Shown: positions 32,037 through 44,830 of the stretch, in pieces
Position numbering within the stretch: the first letter of the stretch is position 1
Layout: every line of letters starts with the position of its first letter
NCBI GenBank assembly: GCA_022702545.1
Contig: JAHRBC010000004.1
Span: 6,496,891-6,560,890 of the forward strand
From: Phycomyces nitens
Lineage: Eukaryota; Mucoromycota; Mucoromycetes; Mucorales; Phycomycetaceae
Length of the DNA stretch: 64,000 bases
Direction: 5' to 3'
Position numbers and translations under genes: made by a program
The notes under the pieces: generated by a model
The model's database searches: none
What the model was told of the DNA's origin: nothing
Seen by the model: only the letters and a program-made list of their open reading frames with translations

Positions 32037-35000
32037 ATGGCTCCTATCCGTAAATCTACAAGAACAAAAGAATGCAGATGTTCTATTTGCAAGAACAAAG
32101 AGGGTGGATTTGATTTTCTCACAGCTCAAACATTTAAGCGTCATATGCTTAAAGAAGATGCCAAAAACAGTTTTTTCGGTGGTAGATGTAAGATATATTT
32201 TATATTTTAATTTGAAAATTATTTAATTAATAATAAATACGTTTTTGAATTAAATAGTAATGGAAATTGTTGATACTGAAGAGCAATACTTTGAGGCCGT
32301 AGACAATGTAGAGGCCATGGATTTTGAGTCTGGTGGTAAGGATTTCTTAAAATTTTATTGTTTTTTTATTAAATTAATTTTTATTACACCTGGGCAGACT
32401 TGGAAAACGCCGTTGAAGAATATGAGGGGGTACAAGAACCTATTAGAAACCTACCTCTCTCTGAGTCTGATGCCATTTTTGGTGCAGAGGATGAATGTAG
32501 CTCAGTTGGTGACTCTGACTCTGACTCTGACAGTGAAAGTGAAGACGAGATGAATGATGATGAAGGTCTGTATAGTATCTGAGCTGATAATCGCTCTATC
32601 TATATAAATATTATATATTAATATGCTTTTTTTTGATTAATATGTTTCTAGAATTCAACTCAGAATTGAGTTTAATTCACGGCTTTATAGTCAAGGCTCT
32701 TGCCCTGTTTATTTCCTTTTACGTAGTCAATGAAGGCGCGATTATCTTGATTGCAATCGTGAACAAGATCTTGGATTTTTTTGGCGATTCTTTCCGAGTC
32801 CCATCAAGTGTCTCTGGTCTCAAAAGCATGGCAGGAATGGATACATTGACAAAGGGCATCAAGAAGTATGTTGCATGTGGTGAATGTCACAGCATTTATG
32901 AGAATGATAGTGCACCTCTTTTCTGTACCTTTGACAAGTTTGAAAACAACGCCTTGTGTGGCCATGGCTTGTTCAAGTCCAATTCGTCATCTGTCCCAAA
33001 GAAGTCATATGTGTACCAATCTGTCAAACACTCTCTGCAGATTCTCTTTTCTCGGCCTGATTTTGAATCACAGATCAACTCTTGGAATCGTGGTCCCAAG
33101 GTGGAAAAGACTATGTTTGACGTATATGATGGTGCTATGTGGAACAGTCTCAAAGACATCAATGGTGACCTCTTTGTTGATGACAGCCGCTCTATAATGT
33201 TGACACTGAATATTGACTGGTTCCAGCCATTCGATGGTGTGTCATATTCGTGTGGTGCCATTTACTTCGCTGTCAACAACCTTCCTCGCAATATCAGATT
33301 CAAAAAGGAAAATGTCATCCTTGTTGGGTTAATGCCTGGACCTAAAGAAGCAAAGACGTCTGAAATCAACCACTATCTCAAGCCTCTTGTTGACGAATTA
33401 GAAGAATTGTACCTGGGTATCACTATCAAGACCAACAAATGCCCATCTGGAGTGAGAATCCGTGCTGCTCTCTTTGTTGTTGCTTGTGACATCCCTGCTG
33501 CACGAAAAGTATGTGGGTTCACATCTCATACAAGCACGAACGCCTGTCACAAATGCAATCGTCAATTCACTCGTTTAGCTGGCACAAGCTCTGTTGATTA
33601 TTCTGGATTTGACTTCTCAAAGTGGCTCCTTCGCACTAGAGATGATAATCGTAAGGATGCTGAGGTCTGGAGAAATGCAGCCACTCAAGCTGAGAGGCAG
33701 CGCCTTGAAGTTGCCAGTGGTGTTCGCTGGTCCGAACTGCATCGTCTCCAGTACTTTGACGTTGTCCGCTGCACGATCATCGATCCAATGCATAATCTTT
33801 TCTTAGGCACTGCCAAGAGGATGATGGAGAGATGGGTTGCAGATGGAGTAATCAACGATAAGAGTCTTGTTGCCATGCAGAAGATGGTAGAGAAGATGGT
33901 GTTGCCAGCAGACTACACAGCTTTGAAGACGAAGATTGGGAAGGGGTTCCCCTTCATGAAGGCAGACGAGTGGAAGTCGTGGTGCTTGGTGTACTCTCCC
34001 GTGGTGTTGAAGAACGTTCTGCCGCCACAAAAGTTCAAGAACTGGATGTTCTTTGTAAATGCCTGTCGTTTTCTGACCAAGCCAAGTATTTCTGAAGATG
34101 ACATTGAAGATGCACATTGCAATCTGGAGCAGTTTGGCAAAGGTTGTGAGCAACTATATGAGCCTGACCTCCTCTCTCCCAACATGCACCTCCATCTTCA
34201 CCTTCGGAAACCGTTCTGGACTTTGGTCCGGTTTATGGCTACTGGCTCTTTGGTTTCGAGAGGTACAATAGTATACTCAAGAATATCAACACCAACAGGA
34301 AAAGTGGATTCGAGGCCACATACATGAGAAGCTTTGTTGAGGATACACGAAAGGCAGATTTTGTTCGTGGTTTTCTGAGCACAGCAAATGGATATGATCT
34401 GTCAGATGTTTTCAGCAAGTTTACCAGTGGGCCAGATACTACTCTCATGCAAACACTTTCGCATTGTTTCCCTACCTTTTCGTTGCCTGAGTTTGTGAAA
34501 TATGCTGAAGACCCATCACTAACAGTGCATGGTAATGAGCCTTTGCCACCATCTACACTGCCATTAAAGAAGAAGCCTATGAGTATGATGAGTAGGGCAA
34601 AATACGACTGCCTAGTGGAATATTACCAGGTTGCCTACCATGACAGGTCCATTAAAGGCTGTAATGACACCATGGCTTCCTCTGCTTTCGTCAATGACTG
34701 GATCGAAATGCTCAAGTCCGTCAGTATTCTAGGCCAGACGTTCAAAGGAAAAAATGATAGAAATCAAAAAGGATCATACATCCAAGCACTGTTTATTGAG
34801 GAAAAGACCGAGGCAGTGTATGCGTATGTTGGAGAGATTCAGTATCTATTTGTTCACGCATTTAGCCCTGCTGTTTCTTCTTCACATCGCGGAAATGCCT
34901 ATAACAGTCAACACACCTTTGCTTTTGTGAACTGGTTCAAAACTACGTCAGACACCACCAGAGAGGCTGAAGGCATTGAGATTCACAAGGACGAATTCTC

Positions 35001-35130
35001 GGCTCTTGACTTTCAAAGCATTCTTCCTGTCCATCGGATTCTCCTGCCTGTTGCAATTGTGGATTATAAATCTAGTAGTAACATTAACAAAAAACTAGTT
35101 ATCCCTTTGCCTAGGAAGGTTTTTGCCTAA
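32037..35130 (+). pseudogene. tnp2-type transposase of element C, one frameshift
   Basis: Exons are 32037-32187 (MAPIRKS, then CRCSIC...TFKRH), 32258-32335, 32398-32565 (acidic, SDSDSDSESEDE) and 32652-35130, with GT-AG introns. Exon 4 shows CGEC, LTLNIDWFQPFDG, CDIPAARK, HKCNRQF and IIDPMHNLFLG. At about 34208, in CTTCGGAAACC, one base is missing compared with the relatives' ...LHLRET; the frame changes and resumes as FGPVYGYWLFGFERYN to the end (PLPRKVFA). Everything else is intact, so this is either a recent mutation or a sequencing error. Confidence 0.83.
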
Positions 35131-35225
35131 ATATATTTATCTTATCTCTCTTGTTTTTAATCATAATTTTATAGGTTGTTTTGCAAATCATGTGTTTAAA
35201 AAGTAAAAAAGACAAAAACAAAGAT

Positions 35226-36457
35226 TTATTCATTTTTGAATGTCCAGACAGGCAAATTCAAAGTCAGGTGACTTGGGGCAGGAATCTCCTTGACTGATGT
35301 TTGCCATCTGGGCATTCTTGTCTTTGTCTTTGGTCCAGACCGTTTCAGGTCATCCTCTCTTGAAAAACGGTCAATGACCTCCAGAAGCCGGTTCAACTAT
35401 ATTAAATTTATCAGTCTTTTATCATCACTCAGCACATCACTCTATGAAATATAAATTACCTCATCGCTTCTCCAGCTGGGACGAGCAACATGGAGAACAC
35501 GCATGGTGATACCAGGCGCAACGTCTTCCATGCCCGACTCACCATCAGACATCACATCCTTTTGGAGGACATGGAGATAGGCCATCTCCTCAGAGTTTTC
35601 AGGCTTATGGCCCATCTCCTCGTCAATTGCCCTCCAGTGACGCTTGTAGACCGCCACCCTGCGCAAGTGGATCTAGAAAAATTTTCAGATTAAATCAAAA
35701 ATATCATATTGTCTTTATACTAACCTCGACGAGCCTGCTGTTGACCCGAACCTTTTTCTTCTTTGCAATAGACTGCTCTTCAGTCATCTTTGCAACGCGA
35801 TGGTAGTACTTATAGTTATTTTTTAGTTTTTGCACTACCATGCCAGGCCAAAAACCAGCAGCACGAGGCTGTGAGAGAATGTAGTCTCTCATGTAGTTAA
35901 TGACCCTGACATTGTCTGGGTGGTCAATCCTCTCATCCTTATTCCATTTCTGCTTTCCTTCGTTCTCAGCAATCAGAGCAGGATCTTCGGAGTCAAGGTC
36001 TTTCTTCCACATCTTATTCTCAATAAGTTCCTGGATATAATTTGTGAGAAAATATTTTTTTACAAAACAATAATACTATTCATACCAAGACAATCGCGCG
36101 CATATCACTGGGACTAATTGAGCTGGAGGGGCCAACGGAAGGAACCATTCCAACGGAACCAGCTTGGCCAAGAGGGAGCTGGCTCTGGACACCACTGGCA
36201 TGGGCTTCCATGAGTGTACTCATGGTCTTGTTGGTCTTGCCAGCGATGTCGTAGACCATTCCCATTCTGGACTTGAGGAACCTCAAGTCTTCAAGGATAG
36301 CGGCCATTTCTGTCCTGCCTTGGCTACTTCCCTCACCAGTACTGGGAGATCTAGGCATAATCTCACGCTGGCTGATACGACCAGCAACAACACGGTCAAT
36401 TGGAGCAGCTGGATTTGCTCTGGCTTTGCGTCCTGAGTTTGCTTGGTTTGGGGACAT
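35226..36457 (-). CDS. Second gene (ORF2) of element C, four exons, about 353 aa, unknown function
   Basis: Minus-strand exons are 36457-36086 (124 codons), 36030-35725 (102), 35672-35460 (71) and 35396-35226 (57). All introns are phase 0 and GT-AG. Exon 1 is Ser/Pro-rich with a helical segment (MAAILEDLRFLKSRMGMVYD). Exon 2 has a WPGMVVQKLKNNYKYYHR stretch and a lysine cluster. Exon 3 contains VMSDGESGMED and ends ARPSWRSDE at the splice site. Exon 4 ends LPVWTFKNE. Overall identity with B and D is low except for exon structure, the MSDGES-like acidic motif and PSWRSDE. The function is unknown; location and conservation suggest a transposition partner. Confidence 0.8.
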
Positions 36458-36874
36458 TTTCTAAATAAATATTTTTAAAATAAAATAATAATCATACATA
36501 CATTAATATATTTTTATTATATATATCCTTGAATATATAGACTTACATAATAAGCTGTAGTAGTGGGTGTAGTGTCAGGTAAGAACAATAGTATTACTTG
36601 TCAAAAAAACTATATTTATATATTGAAAAAAAGTATATTTTCGGAGTACAGCAAAATAAAATGAATTTGTGGACACACAGTTTTCATAATCCCATTATTC
36701 TCATAATTTATTAGGGCTTATTATAATCTAAAAATGTGTGTGGATTCTTTTTTCCTGATTTTCCCTTTTTCTCTTTCTTTTTTCTTTTTACTTTCTTTAT
36801 ACTCTCTGGTAAGTACTTGAAAATTTTTCACGCAATTAAAAACAACCTTTAACATTTTTTCAATTATCCAAAAG

Positions 36875-37116
36875 ATGTCCTATAGTCACTTTTATTCATG
36901 CTTACACAAGAAAAAGGTAAATAGGCGCACTATTTTTTATTGCTGTTGCTAATCAGTAATCTTCATCTTGTAGATTCAAAAACAACTCCTTTCAATCGCA
37001 ATGGCCAAAGATGACAATGATGAAGTTGAATGGAGGGAATGTACTTGGTATGTTTGAATATTTTATCACTATTAATACTAATATATTCTGTCTTTACTAT
37101 CAGCTCTTTATATTAA
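36875..37116 (+). CDS. Possible small spliced gene in the right arm of element C (about 42 aa)
   Basis: An ATG sits at an AG acceptor (36875). The frame MSYSHFYSCLHKKK runs to GTAAAT at 36917, rejoins after TTGTAG at 36974 (IQKQLLSIAMAKDDNDEVEW) to GTATGT at 37048, and ends four codons after an AG at 37103. Exon lengths keep the frame. It is short and could be chance; the rest of 37120-37950 is AT-rich with no gene seen. Confidence 0.25.
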
Positions 37117-38424
37117 ACAAAATTGCCGCGTTTTAACAAAGACATGGAATACCCAACAAACCAGTTTGTCTTGATAAGTAATCAGTCATTCCTATTACTT
37201 TTCTAACAGAAAATATAGATATCTTTTCTATTACGCGTACACATTTTTTGATGGCTATATCATTATCTATCATGAAATACTGTTTGGTACGCCTGAAAAT
37301 TCGCTCTCAAGATATGGACCATCTACTCTGTTCTGTCAACCACTTCAGCCATTCAAAGCAGTAGTTAAAGAGTCGGCCATGCTCTCGACCCATGTTTTAA
37401 AAAGGTAAACATAAGTATACCATGAATATAGCTATAGCCATGAATCTAGACCAAATTACTAGGCTGTATATTATGAGAAAAAATTTTATCAATAAAAACA
37501 TATTCGTAAACTATTTGCCATAATCTATTATAAAGAAGTATATAATAAATTACCAATTGAAAGTATTCAAAGCCTCAAAAATATTAAACAGCCAATAAAT
37601 ACATGTCTGGTGGAAGATAGTTGAATGGATAGACAAGGGAAAGTAATGAAAGTTGAATCTTGATCTGTCAAAAATAGATCTTATTATTGACCTTGAAATA
37701 ATAATTCATGTAACGTTATACTGAAAAGAGATAAAATATACACTTTCAGTTACAGTTCTGTACCTCCTTGAGGTTAATGAGCCGACATGCCCAAAACTAG
37801 AGCATTATATCTGCCGAATTACTGCAACATCTCATATGACTTGTCATTCATATCTGGAGGTTAATATTTCTATTTAATTCTAGGATTTTTTATTTATTTG
37901 CCTCGGGATTTCACTTACTATCATGTCTGGGAATCGTACATTTTTTTGCAGTGCAAGTGGGACAGTATGGAGCACCTCTACTGGACAATCTTGGGCTGGG
38001 TCAAATGCACCTAAACGAAGAAACTTTTCACTACCATTGACAATAAAGCTATCACTACGGCGGAAAAAACGGTAGTAAAGACTCTGTATAAGGCGATTTC
38101 GGTAGCTGTTACCGTTTTTTTAGTGCGAAAAAAAAGGGTAGTTATGAGGCAGGAATAGGCACAGCTACCGTTTTTTTATCCAACCAAAATCGTTTCTTTA
38201 TATACTATAGCCTCTCTTTTATATTACTTTATATACTAGCACCCATTCTTTTTTTACTGCCATTTATTTGAAATAATGGTTTATTTTTTATTATAATTTT
38301 GATTTATTTCAAATAATATTAAAATATATATAATAATAATATAGAAACATACCAAAAGCAAATACTATTTAATATTATAAAGCGTATATGGTACAAACCT
38401 TTTACTCAATCTATACACGATGCC

Positions 38425-38750
38425 AACAACATGTTGTTATGACTTGGATGGCCTTTGGTCTTCATCGATTGCTATAAAAATATTGTGGTCAGAGAATGAA
38501 GCAATCAAATAAACCGAATATATTGTTTTGGGTAGCATACCAGTATATATTGTGCTTGTTAATCAGCGTGCCGAGCATCTTGTTGTGAATCACTGTCATG
38601 ACTTGGAAGGCCTTTGGTCTTCATCAATTGCTATAAAGATATTGTGGTCAGAGAATGAAGCGATCAAATAAACCAAGCATATTGTTTTGGATAGCATACC
38701 AGTATATATTGTGCTTGTTAATCGGTATACCAAGCATCTCTTGAATTAAT
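38425..38750. repeat. Tandem duplication (about 160 bp x 2) in the left part of CACTA-3
   Basis: Two adjacent imperfect copies share GGCCTTTGGTCTTCATC, ATATTGTGGTCAGAGAATGA and AGCATACCAGTATATATTGT. The corresponding stretch occurs once in CACTA-1 (about 24510-24650) and CACTA-2. Confidence 0.75.
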
Positions 38751-38977
38751 GCCACTATATGAAACGTACAGATGTAAATACTAGATGCAGTAGAAGGAGA
38801 ATAGAGAATGCGCAATATGATTAATTAAAGAGTGTAAACATATTATAATATTCTTACCATAGAAAATATATTGCTGTAAAGTCAGCTCATAAGATTTAAA
38901 ACTAATTCGAATATAATGGTAGTTGGCAGAATGAGTACATCATTAAGAAAACAATATGCATATTCTACAGAGATTCC

Positions 38978-39276
38978 TGTCAGGAACGGGATTAGGCAGG
39001 AAGAACAGACAAGAGAAGAGAAGAAGAAGTTCCTTTATTTAACGTGTTGTTTGCTTGATCTTCTAGGGATCAAGCGCAATGGGTATTTATATGTTTTTCT
39101 AACTAGGTGTCTAAGAGATATAATTATAGTATAGGTTGTACTAAGATATAATAAGAAGAGGAAACTGAGTTCCTAATGGTTCGTCTAGCTACACAGCGGA
39201 ATGCGTTCTGATTGGTATTGTGTTTTAACGATTGGAATTGGTTCGACTCAGTAACCAATGAGCTTGGTTCCTTACA
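38978..39276 (-). repeat. gypsy-1 LTR (3' in element orientation)
   Basis: 299 bp, plus strand TGTCAGGAACGGGATTAGG ... TTGGTTCCTTACA. On the minus strand it is preceded by the purine tract GAGGAGGAGGTGA, split by element D, which also encodes the last codons of pol. Confidence 0.92.
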
Positions 39277-39531
39277 TCACCTCCTCCCACTGGAAAAATG
39301 GGTCTGAATACTCATGTGTGAGCAAAGCTGTCTACCTGAGGAAAATTAGGGCAAATTTGCAGCTCAACACCTTTTTTTGTGTTCTGATTAAAAACGTTCT
39401 TTTGCTTGACCCCATTGGCTTGATTAAAAAGAATAAAACAACGTTGCTTTTTTACCACTATAAAATATTAATAAATAAAGTATATGTAACACTCGTTTCC
39501 TTTTTGTTTTAACATTATAAACACAAACACA

Positions 39532-42500
39532 ATGTCATCTTCAAATACTTTTTACAACACCAAGTGCTATTGCAATAGATGCAACAACAATGGCCAAGGC
39601 TACACATTGGTAGCAAGCCGAACTGCTCAGCGTCATAGCAAGAGAGCAAGAATTGAACAGAGCAACTCAAATGAGATTGGTATGATAATTTCAGTGTTTA
39701 TTTTTATGTATTGTATAATAATTTCGGCGGTATGAAACACAGACACTCAAGCAGACATGGATATTGATATTCAATGTAAGAAAAGTTTATTTGAAAAAAA
39801 GTAGAGACTAAGAAACTATTATATTCTATAAGCGGTCATTTCTACTCAACAGTCTGGACCCTCGGATGTATTGGACGGTCAGACCAACTCACCTTTTGGG
39901 ATGCCGATGTAATGCTGGATGAGGGCGATTCAGTTGCTAATGAGGCCAATGCCGATGGCGAACGCGATGACGAAAGCGATGATGAAGAAGATGAAGGCGA
40001 AGATGAAGTTGAGATCGAGGTTGAGGAATTCGACAGTGAAGGTGCGTGTTGCATAGCCAAAAGCAAAGAGAAAGCAGCAAAGAAAAAGCCTGAAAAGAAT
40101 TGAATATTAATTTTTTCGATTTTAAAATAGACCCTTTCCCAACCCCCAATATGCCTGAAAATCCTGTGCACAGGTTTATTGCCGTTTTTGTTGTCCTCTT
40201 TGCATCCCGCTATGTGGTCAACAAGGGTGCTGTTGTCTTGATCGAGTTCATCAACACACTCTTGACGATTTACGAGCAGGATTTCCAGCTCCCATCCAGT
40301 CTTCTTGGTCTGCAAAGAATGACAGGATATTCTGCGATTTCCAACGGTATCAGGAGATTCGTAGCCTGTCCTGATTGCCACGCAGTTTATGAAGAAAACC
40401 AGTCTGTCCCCCTCACTGTGTTTTCACGAAAGTTGGTGCACGTCTGACCTGCAACTGCAAGTTGACCAAGGTTACATCGTCTGGAGCATTGGTTCCCAAG
40501 CGCGTGTTCCAATACCAGTCATTGAAGCATGCCTTGAAAATTCTTTTCCTTCGCCCTGATTTTGAAGCAAGCATTCAACACTGGAATCAGGAGCTCAAGA
40601 TCATGGATACAATGTGCGACATCTTTGACGGTGTTATGTGGAAGGAGTTGAAAGACATCAGTGGTGAATCTTTTGTTGCCCATCCTCGTTCTTTGATGTT
40701 GACGTTGAACATTGATTGGTTCCAGCCCTTTGACAGGGTCACATACTCTTGTGGGGCCATTTACTTGGTGGTTAACAACTTGCCTCGTGAGGAGCGGTTT
40801 AAGGCAGAGAACACTATCCTTGTTGGACTCATGCCTGGGCCAAAGGAGCCAAAGTCCGAAGAGATTAACCATTATCTCAAGCCTTTGGTTGATGAGTTGG
40901 AACAACTGTACGTGGGAATGACTATCCCAACCTTTGAATGCATTTCTGGAGCAACCGTCCGTGCAGCTTTGTTCATGGTAGCATGTGACATCCCTGCAGC
41001 CAGAAAGACAAGTGGATTCACGTCCCATAACAGCACAAACGCCTGTTACAAGTGTTGTCGCAAATTTTCTCGTCTTCCTGGGACAAGCAGTGTGGACTTC
41101 CGTGGGTTCAATGAGTCTGGGTGGCGTCGTCGTCGTGGTGTGGAGAACCGTTTGCATGCTGAGGTGTGGAAGAGTGCAAGTACGCCCTCAGAAAGGCATG
41201 AGTTGGAGGTCGAAAATGGTGTTCGATGGTCGCAACTCCATCGCCTTGGATACTTTGATCTAGTACGTGGAACGATCATTGATCCCATGCATAACCTATT
41301 CTTGGGTACAGCCAAGAGGATGGTCGAGACGTGGACTACTAGTGGTCTAATCACGGATAGGAAGCTGGCTTCTATGCAAGTAATGGCCGAATCAATGGTG
41401 GTGCCAACTGACTACACCATTTTGAAGACGAAGATCAGTAGAGGATTTCCATATATGAAGGCTGATGAATGGAAATCCTGGGTGTTGGTGTATTCTCCTG
41501 TGCTGCTCAGAGACGTTCTTCCTCTGGATAAGTTCAAGAATTGGATCGACTTTGTTGATGCTTGCCGTCTCCTTGCAACACCAACAATCACGTTTGATGA
41601 CCTTGACGACGCCCATGCCCATTTGGAAAGATTCTGTCAGAAATGCGAAGAATTGTATCCTGCTCCCACTCTCACCTGCAACATGCACCTGCACATCCAT
41701 CTTCGCGAAACCATTCGTGATTTTGGACCTGTGTATGGTTATTGGCTGTTTGGGTTCGAGAGGTACAATGGCCTGTTGAAGAAGATCGACACCAACAGAA
41801 GAGATGGATTTGAGTCCACATTCATGAAGACTTTTGTTGAAGACATGTACAAGGGCGACTACGTACAAAAAATGCTCTCCTGTCCGAACCAAGCTTCTTT
41901 CCGTCCTCTTCTGTCAAAACTCACATCATCATCCACAACTGCCACCTCCTCCTCTGCCCCTCTTTCACACACGCCATTTATACTTCAGCTATTTGTGCGT
42001 GCATCTTTAAAGCCTGAATTTCCGATAAAGGGAAATGAGCCCCTTCCTCTCTCTGCCTTCCCTCTCTTGGTGAGAAAGCCATCTGTAATGGATGATACAG
42101 ATTATCTCCAGTTGTTGGAGTACTATCGGCTATCGTATGGTATACCAAGTCTTCAGCATTATCATCAGGCAACGTCTTCAGGTATCTTTGTTGATAATCA
42201 TATCACAAAGATAAAATCTATCAATCTTCTCGGCCAGACGTATAAAGGCAAAAATGGTTCCGTAGACCGTGGGTCATTCATTCAAGCACTATTCCTGGGT
42301 AGAGTTGGTGATCCTCCACGAGCATACACAGGACAAATTCAGTACTTGTTCCTCCACAAGCTCAGTTGTTCATCAATCGGAAATAATTCCACTCATGTCT
42401 TTGCTTTCGTGAGATGGCTCATCAACATGCCAAGTAGAACACGTGAATACGAAGGAGTTGAGGTCTGCTCGCCAAGTTTCTCTCCAGATGATTATCATTG

Positions 42501-42609
42501 TATATTGCCAGTACATCGTATTCTTTTGGAAGTCGTGACTGCTGAGCTGGTGTCTGGTGTTAATGTGAAGATGCTGGTCATTCCTTTACCAAAAAAGATG
42601 TATGCTTAA
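39532..42609 (+). pseudogene. tnp2-type transposase of element D, two frame disruptions
   Basis: Exon 1 39532-39679 (MSSSNTFYNTKCYCNRCNNN ... RTAQRH), exon 2 39743-39775, acidic exon 3 ending 40041 (GAAG|GTGCGT) and exon 4 from 40131. Two breaks are seen. In exon 3 near 39908, the frame that matches copy A (SGPSDVLDGQTNSPFG) hits a stop while the acidic tail (DEGDSVANEAN) is in another frame. In exon 4 near 40418 (CCCCTCACTGTG), the CPDC ribbon region and ARLTCNCKL are in different frames. From 40450 to 42609 the protein is open with LTLNIDWFQPFD, CDIPAARK, IIDPMHNLFLG and the C-terminal domain ending LPKKMYA. It is closest to copy A. Confidence 0.8.
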
Positions 42610-42741
42610 AGCATTAATAAATAAATACTTGTTTCTTTTAAAAAGAACAAAACAAAACATTCATTGCCTTTAAACATGTCTTTGGGATTAAATACATAAG
42701 CAAGAGTAAAATAAAACAATTGTTTTTTATTTATTTTTTAT

Positions 42742-43856
42742 TTAATTTCTTATGACCCAAGGAGGCAGACGGGCGGCCAAGTCACCAGGGACTGCTAAGT
42801 CTCTGACTCCTTTGAGATCTCTTGACAGCATCTGATGAGCATTCATCCCCAAGTCAAGAGAAACGAATGAGTCAACGATTTCAATAAACCGGTTGAACTA
42901 AATAGCATTTGTTAATATTTCAAAAATGATATCTTAATAAATATATTATTATATATTGTTTACAGAATAATTTACCTCATCGCTTCTCCAGCTTGGGCGA
43001 TAAACGGAGACCCGACGCTTGCCAAGAGTCTTTGAAGTATCGTTGTCTGATTCTCCTTCAGACATTGCTTCTTTCTGAAGCAGACCAGAACAAACTTGCC
43101 CCATTGCCTGCTCAATGGCCTCCTTATGTTTGAGAAAGGCAGTCATGCGACGTTCGAAATGCTAACAAATATCCAACATGTATTCATTAATATTTGTCTC
43201 TAGTTTGAATAGTATACAACCTACATCTTTTTCACGGTTTGCCCTTCTCGAATGAGCGTTGGAGACTGCCTTCTTCTCAGAAGACTTTCTCTGCTCCTGA
43301 CGACGGCTACAGAAGTTTCTGTAGACTTTCTCTCGAATGTCACTTCTTCTCAAGGGCGAGCCAACAAAATTTGGCCCAAGGTAAGCCAGTAGACGTTCTA
43401 CCAGCTCCTTGTTGGGACTCTCGTCAAAGTGAGTATGGACATCCCACCTTGGCTTGTTGTTATTTGCCTGGATGTCAACCAACGCCCTTGACCTCAACTT
43501 TGGCTGCCACAAATATTCACGAATATCTTTCTGTTTGATCAAAATAAGAATTTAGTTGATAGGATATTATATCTGGTGACACCTACAAACACACGTTTCT
43601 TTGCATCAGACATCGATTCATTTGTGGCCTCGGCAGTTGGGGCAGCAACAGAGGCAAGAACAGGTACTGGAGCCACAATACTTGTGGCAGCAATGACAGT
43701 GAGGTTGGACTCAATAAGAGTCCCCATTCTTCTGTTCATCGTGGTCATGTCGCCTCTAATTGAGGCAAGATCCTCTTGGAGATTCGTGATGACCGTCTGC
43801 ATATTGACATCGTCGTCAGCAGGTCGTGGAGCAATATTCCTTCTTTGGTTTGACAT
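42742..43856 (-). CDS. Second gene (ORF2) of element D, four exons, about 305 aa, unknown function
   Basis: Minus-strand exons are 43856-43587 (90 codons), 43530-43225 (102), 43161-42976 (62) and 42897-42742 (52). Introns are GT-AG and phase 0. Exon 1 has a coiled-coil-like stretch (VITNLQEDLASIRGDMTTMN). Exon 2 again has exactly 102 codons, with KVYRNFCSRRQEQRKSSEKK and a basic end. Exon 3 contains KEAMSEGESDND and ends YRPSWRSDE at the splice site. Exon 4 begins FNRFIEIVDSF and ends LPPWVIRN. All splice sites and the frame are intact although the neighbouring transposase is broken. Confidence 0.82.
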
Positions 43857-44327
43857 TTTCTATTATAAATTATATCAAAAATACACAATATTTAATACTC
43901 GTTTACTACTTTAAGTTTAAACATATCTTTTACTTAAAACGCACAAGAGACAGATAGATAGAAAAATTGGATTTGAGTGGGAAGAGTGAACAAGTTGGTC
44001 AAAAGGATTTAATAATATAAAATACAGATTATATATTAGTAAAGACAGCTTTATTTATAAATCCAAAAAGACTTCTTGTACACATTAATGAACGGCACCA
44101 TTATTGCTTTTGGACTCTATCCATTACACCTATTCTGTCTCTGTTTCAAATTATATATCCTTGTATTTTTTTCTTTTTAGCCTTTTTTCCTTTCTCTTGT
44201 TTCCTTATATCCGCGCCTATTTTCTCTTTCTTTTTTTACACCTCTTTAGACTAAAAAATTGGCGGCTTCTTTATAAACACGCACTCATTCCAATACATCC
44301 TGCCTGCATTGCTCCTCCAAACTAATC

Positions 44328-44830
44328 ATGGTCAGTTAAATGTGCCGGTGCCATCTTGCAAATTATTCTGATTCTCTCTTTCTATTTTATAGACCTCTTC
44401 CACTTTCATAGCCTATTATATGATAACGTCATCAGTCCCAGTGTAAAAAAATATTTTCGTGTCAAACTTTTTTTTCTCTAATGCTTCTTATTCTCCTATA
44501 GGCCGCCGCCATCAATCACCCTATACCCCATCTGCGTCTTCTATCATCTACAACTGTCATCATAATGGTAATGCTGTCTTTTAGCTTTTATACTTTTTTA
44601 TATATTTATTCTGACTATCTCTTTTGATCTTATAGACCTCCTCTACTGGCATGGTCTATTATATGGTATCGTCATTGGTGCTATGGTAAAAAAAAATCTT
44701 TTTGTGTCAAAAAAATAATAATTTTCTTTTCTAACGTTTCTTATTCTACAATAGGCCGCCGCCATCACTGTCTACCTCATCTGCCTCCCTCATCATCTAC
44801 GACTGGTTATCATAATGGTAATGCTGTTTC
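44328..44830 (+). repeat. Tandem exon-like modules in the right arm of element D (about 245 bp x 2)
   Basis: Two diverged copies (about 44328-44574 and 44575-44817), each built as ATG|GT...TATAG|ACCTCnnCTAC...TATTATATGG...|GT...ATAG|GCCGCCGCCATCA...CATAATG. Each has an ATG directly at a GT, then two AG-bounded blocks. If spliced, the second module would encode about 37 residues (MTSSTGMVYYMVSSLV...). Expression is unproven; a third partial block follows to about 44960. The rest, 44960-45789, has no gene. Confidence 0.45.

Larger units (their letters stand above)
31785..37953 (+). mobile_element. Two-gene CACTA-type element C, complete ends, 6,169 bp, TSD CAA
   Basis: Left end CACTGCAAAAATACCCCCGA at 31785; right end on the minus strand CACTGCAAAAAAATGTACGA from 37953. 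CAA is at 31782-31784 and 37954-37956. It holds a plus-strand transposase and a minus-strand second gene, convergent with stops about 95 bp apart, as in B and D. Removal restores the reading frame of the interrupted Plavaka-like gene, which confirms the borders. Confidence 0.9.
30643..38052 (-). pseudogene. Plavaka-like CACTA transposase gene, split by element C and cut off at 38052
   Basis: The coding strand is minus. The open part 31784-30643 continues in frame into 38052-37954 once element C and one CAA duplicate are removed. The join carries AQDCPVEVLHTVPLGCIKYL, the hallmark of Plavaka-type CACTA transposases (P.E.LH...LG..KY). Further on are PKIHMLYHLVDDIQRFGCPL and ESSEQFNKFIREHLF, and a C-terminal domain (GLTGLFLHGNTLLLGKVL). 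The apparent N-terminus beginning MTFISHTYC at 31851 is an artefact encoded by the element C terminus. The 5' part, with the first catalytic residues, is absent: at 38052 the frame runs straight into the next CACTA end. The fragment is non-functional. Confidence 0.8.
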
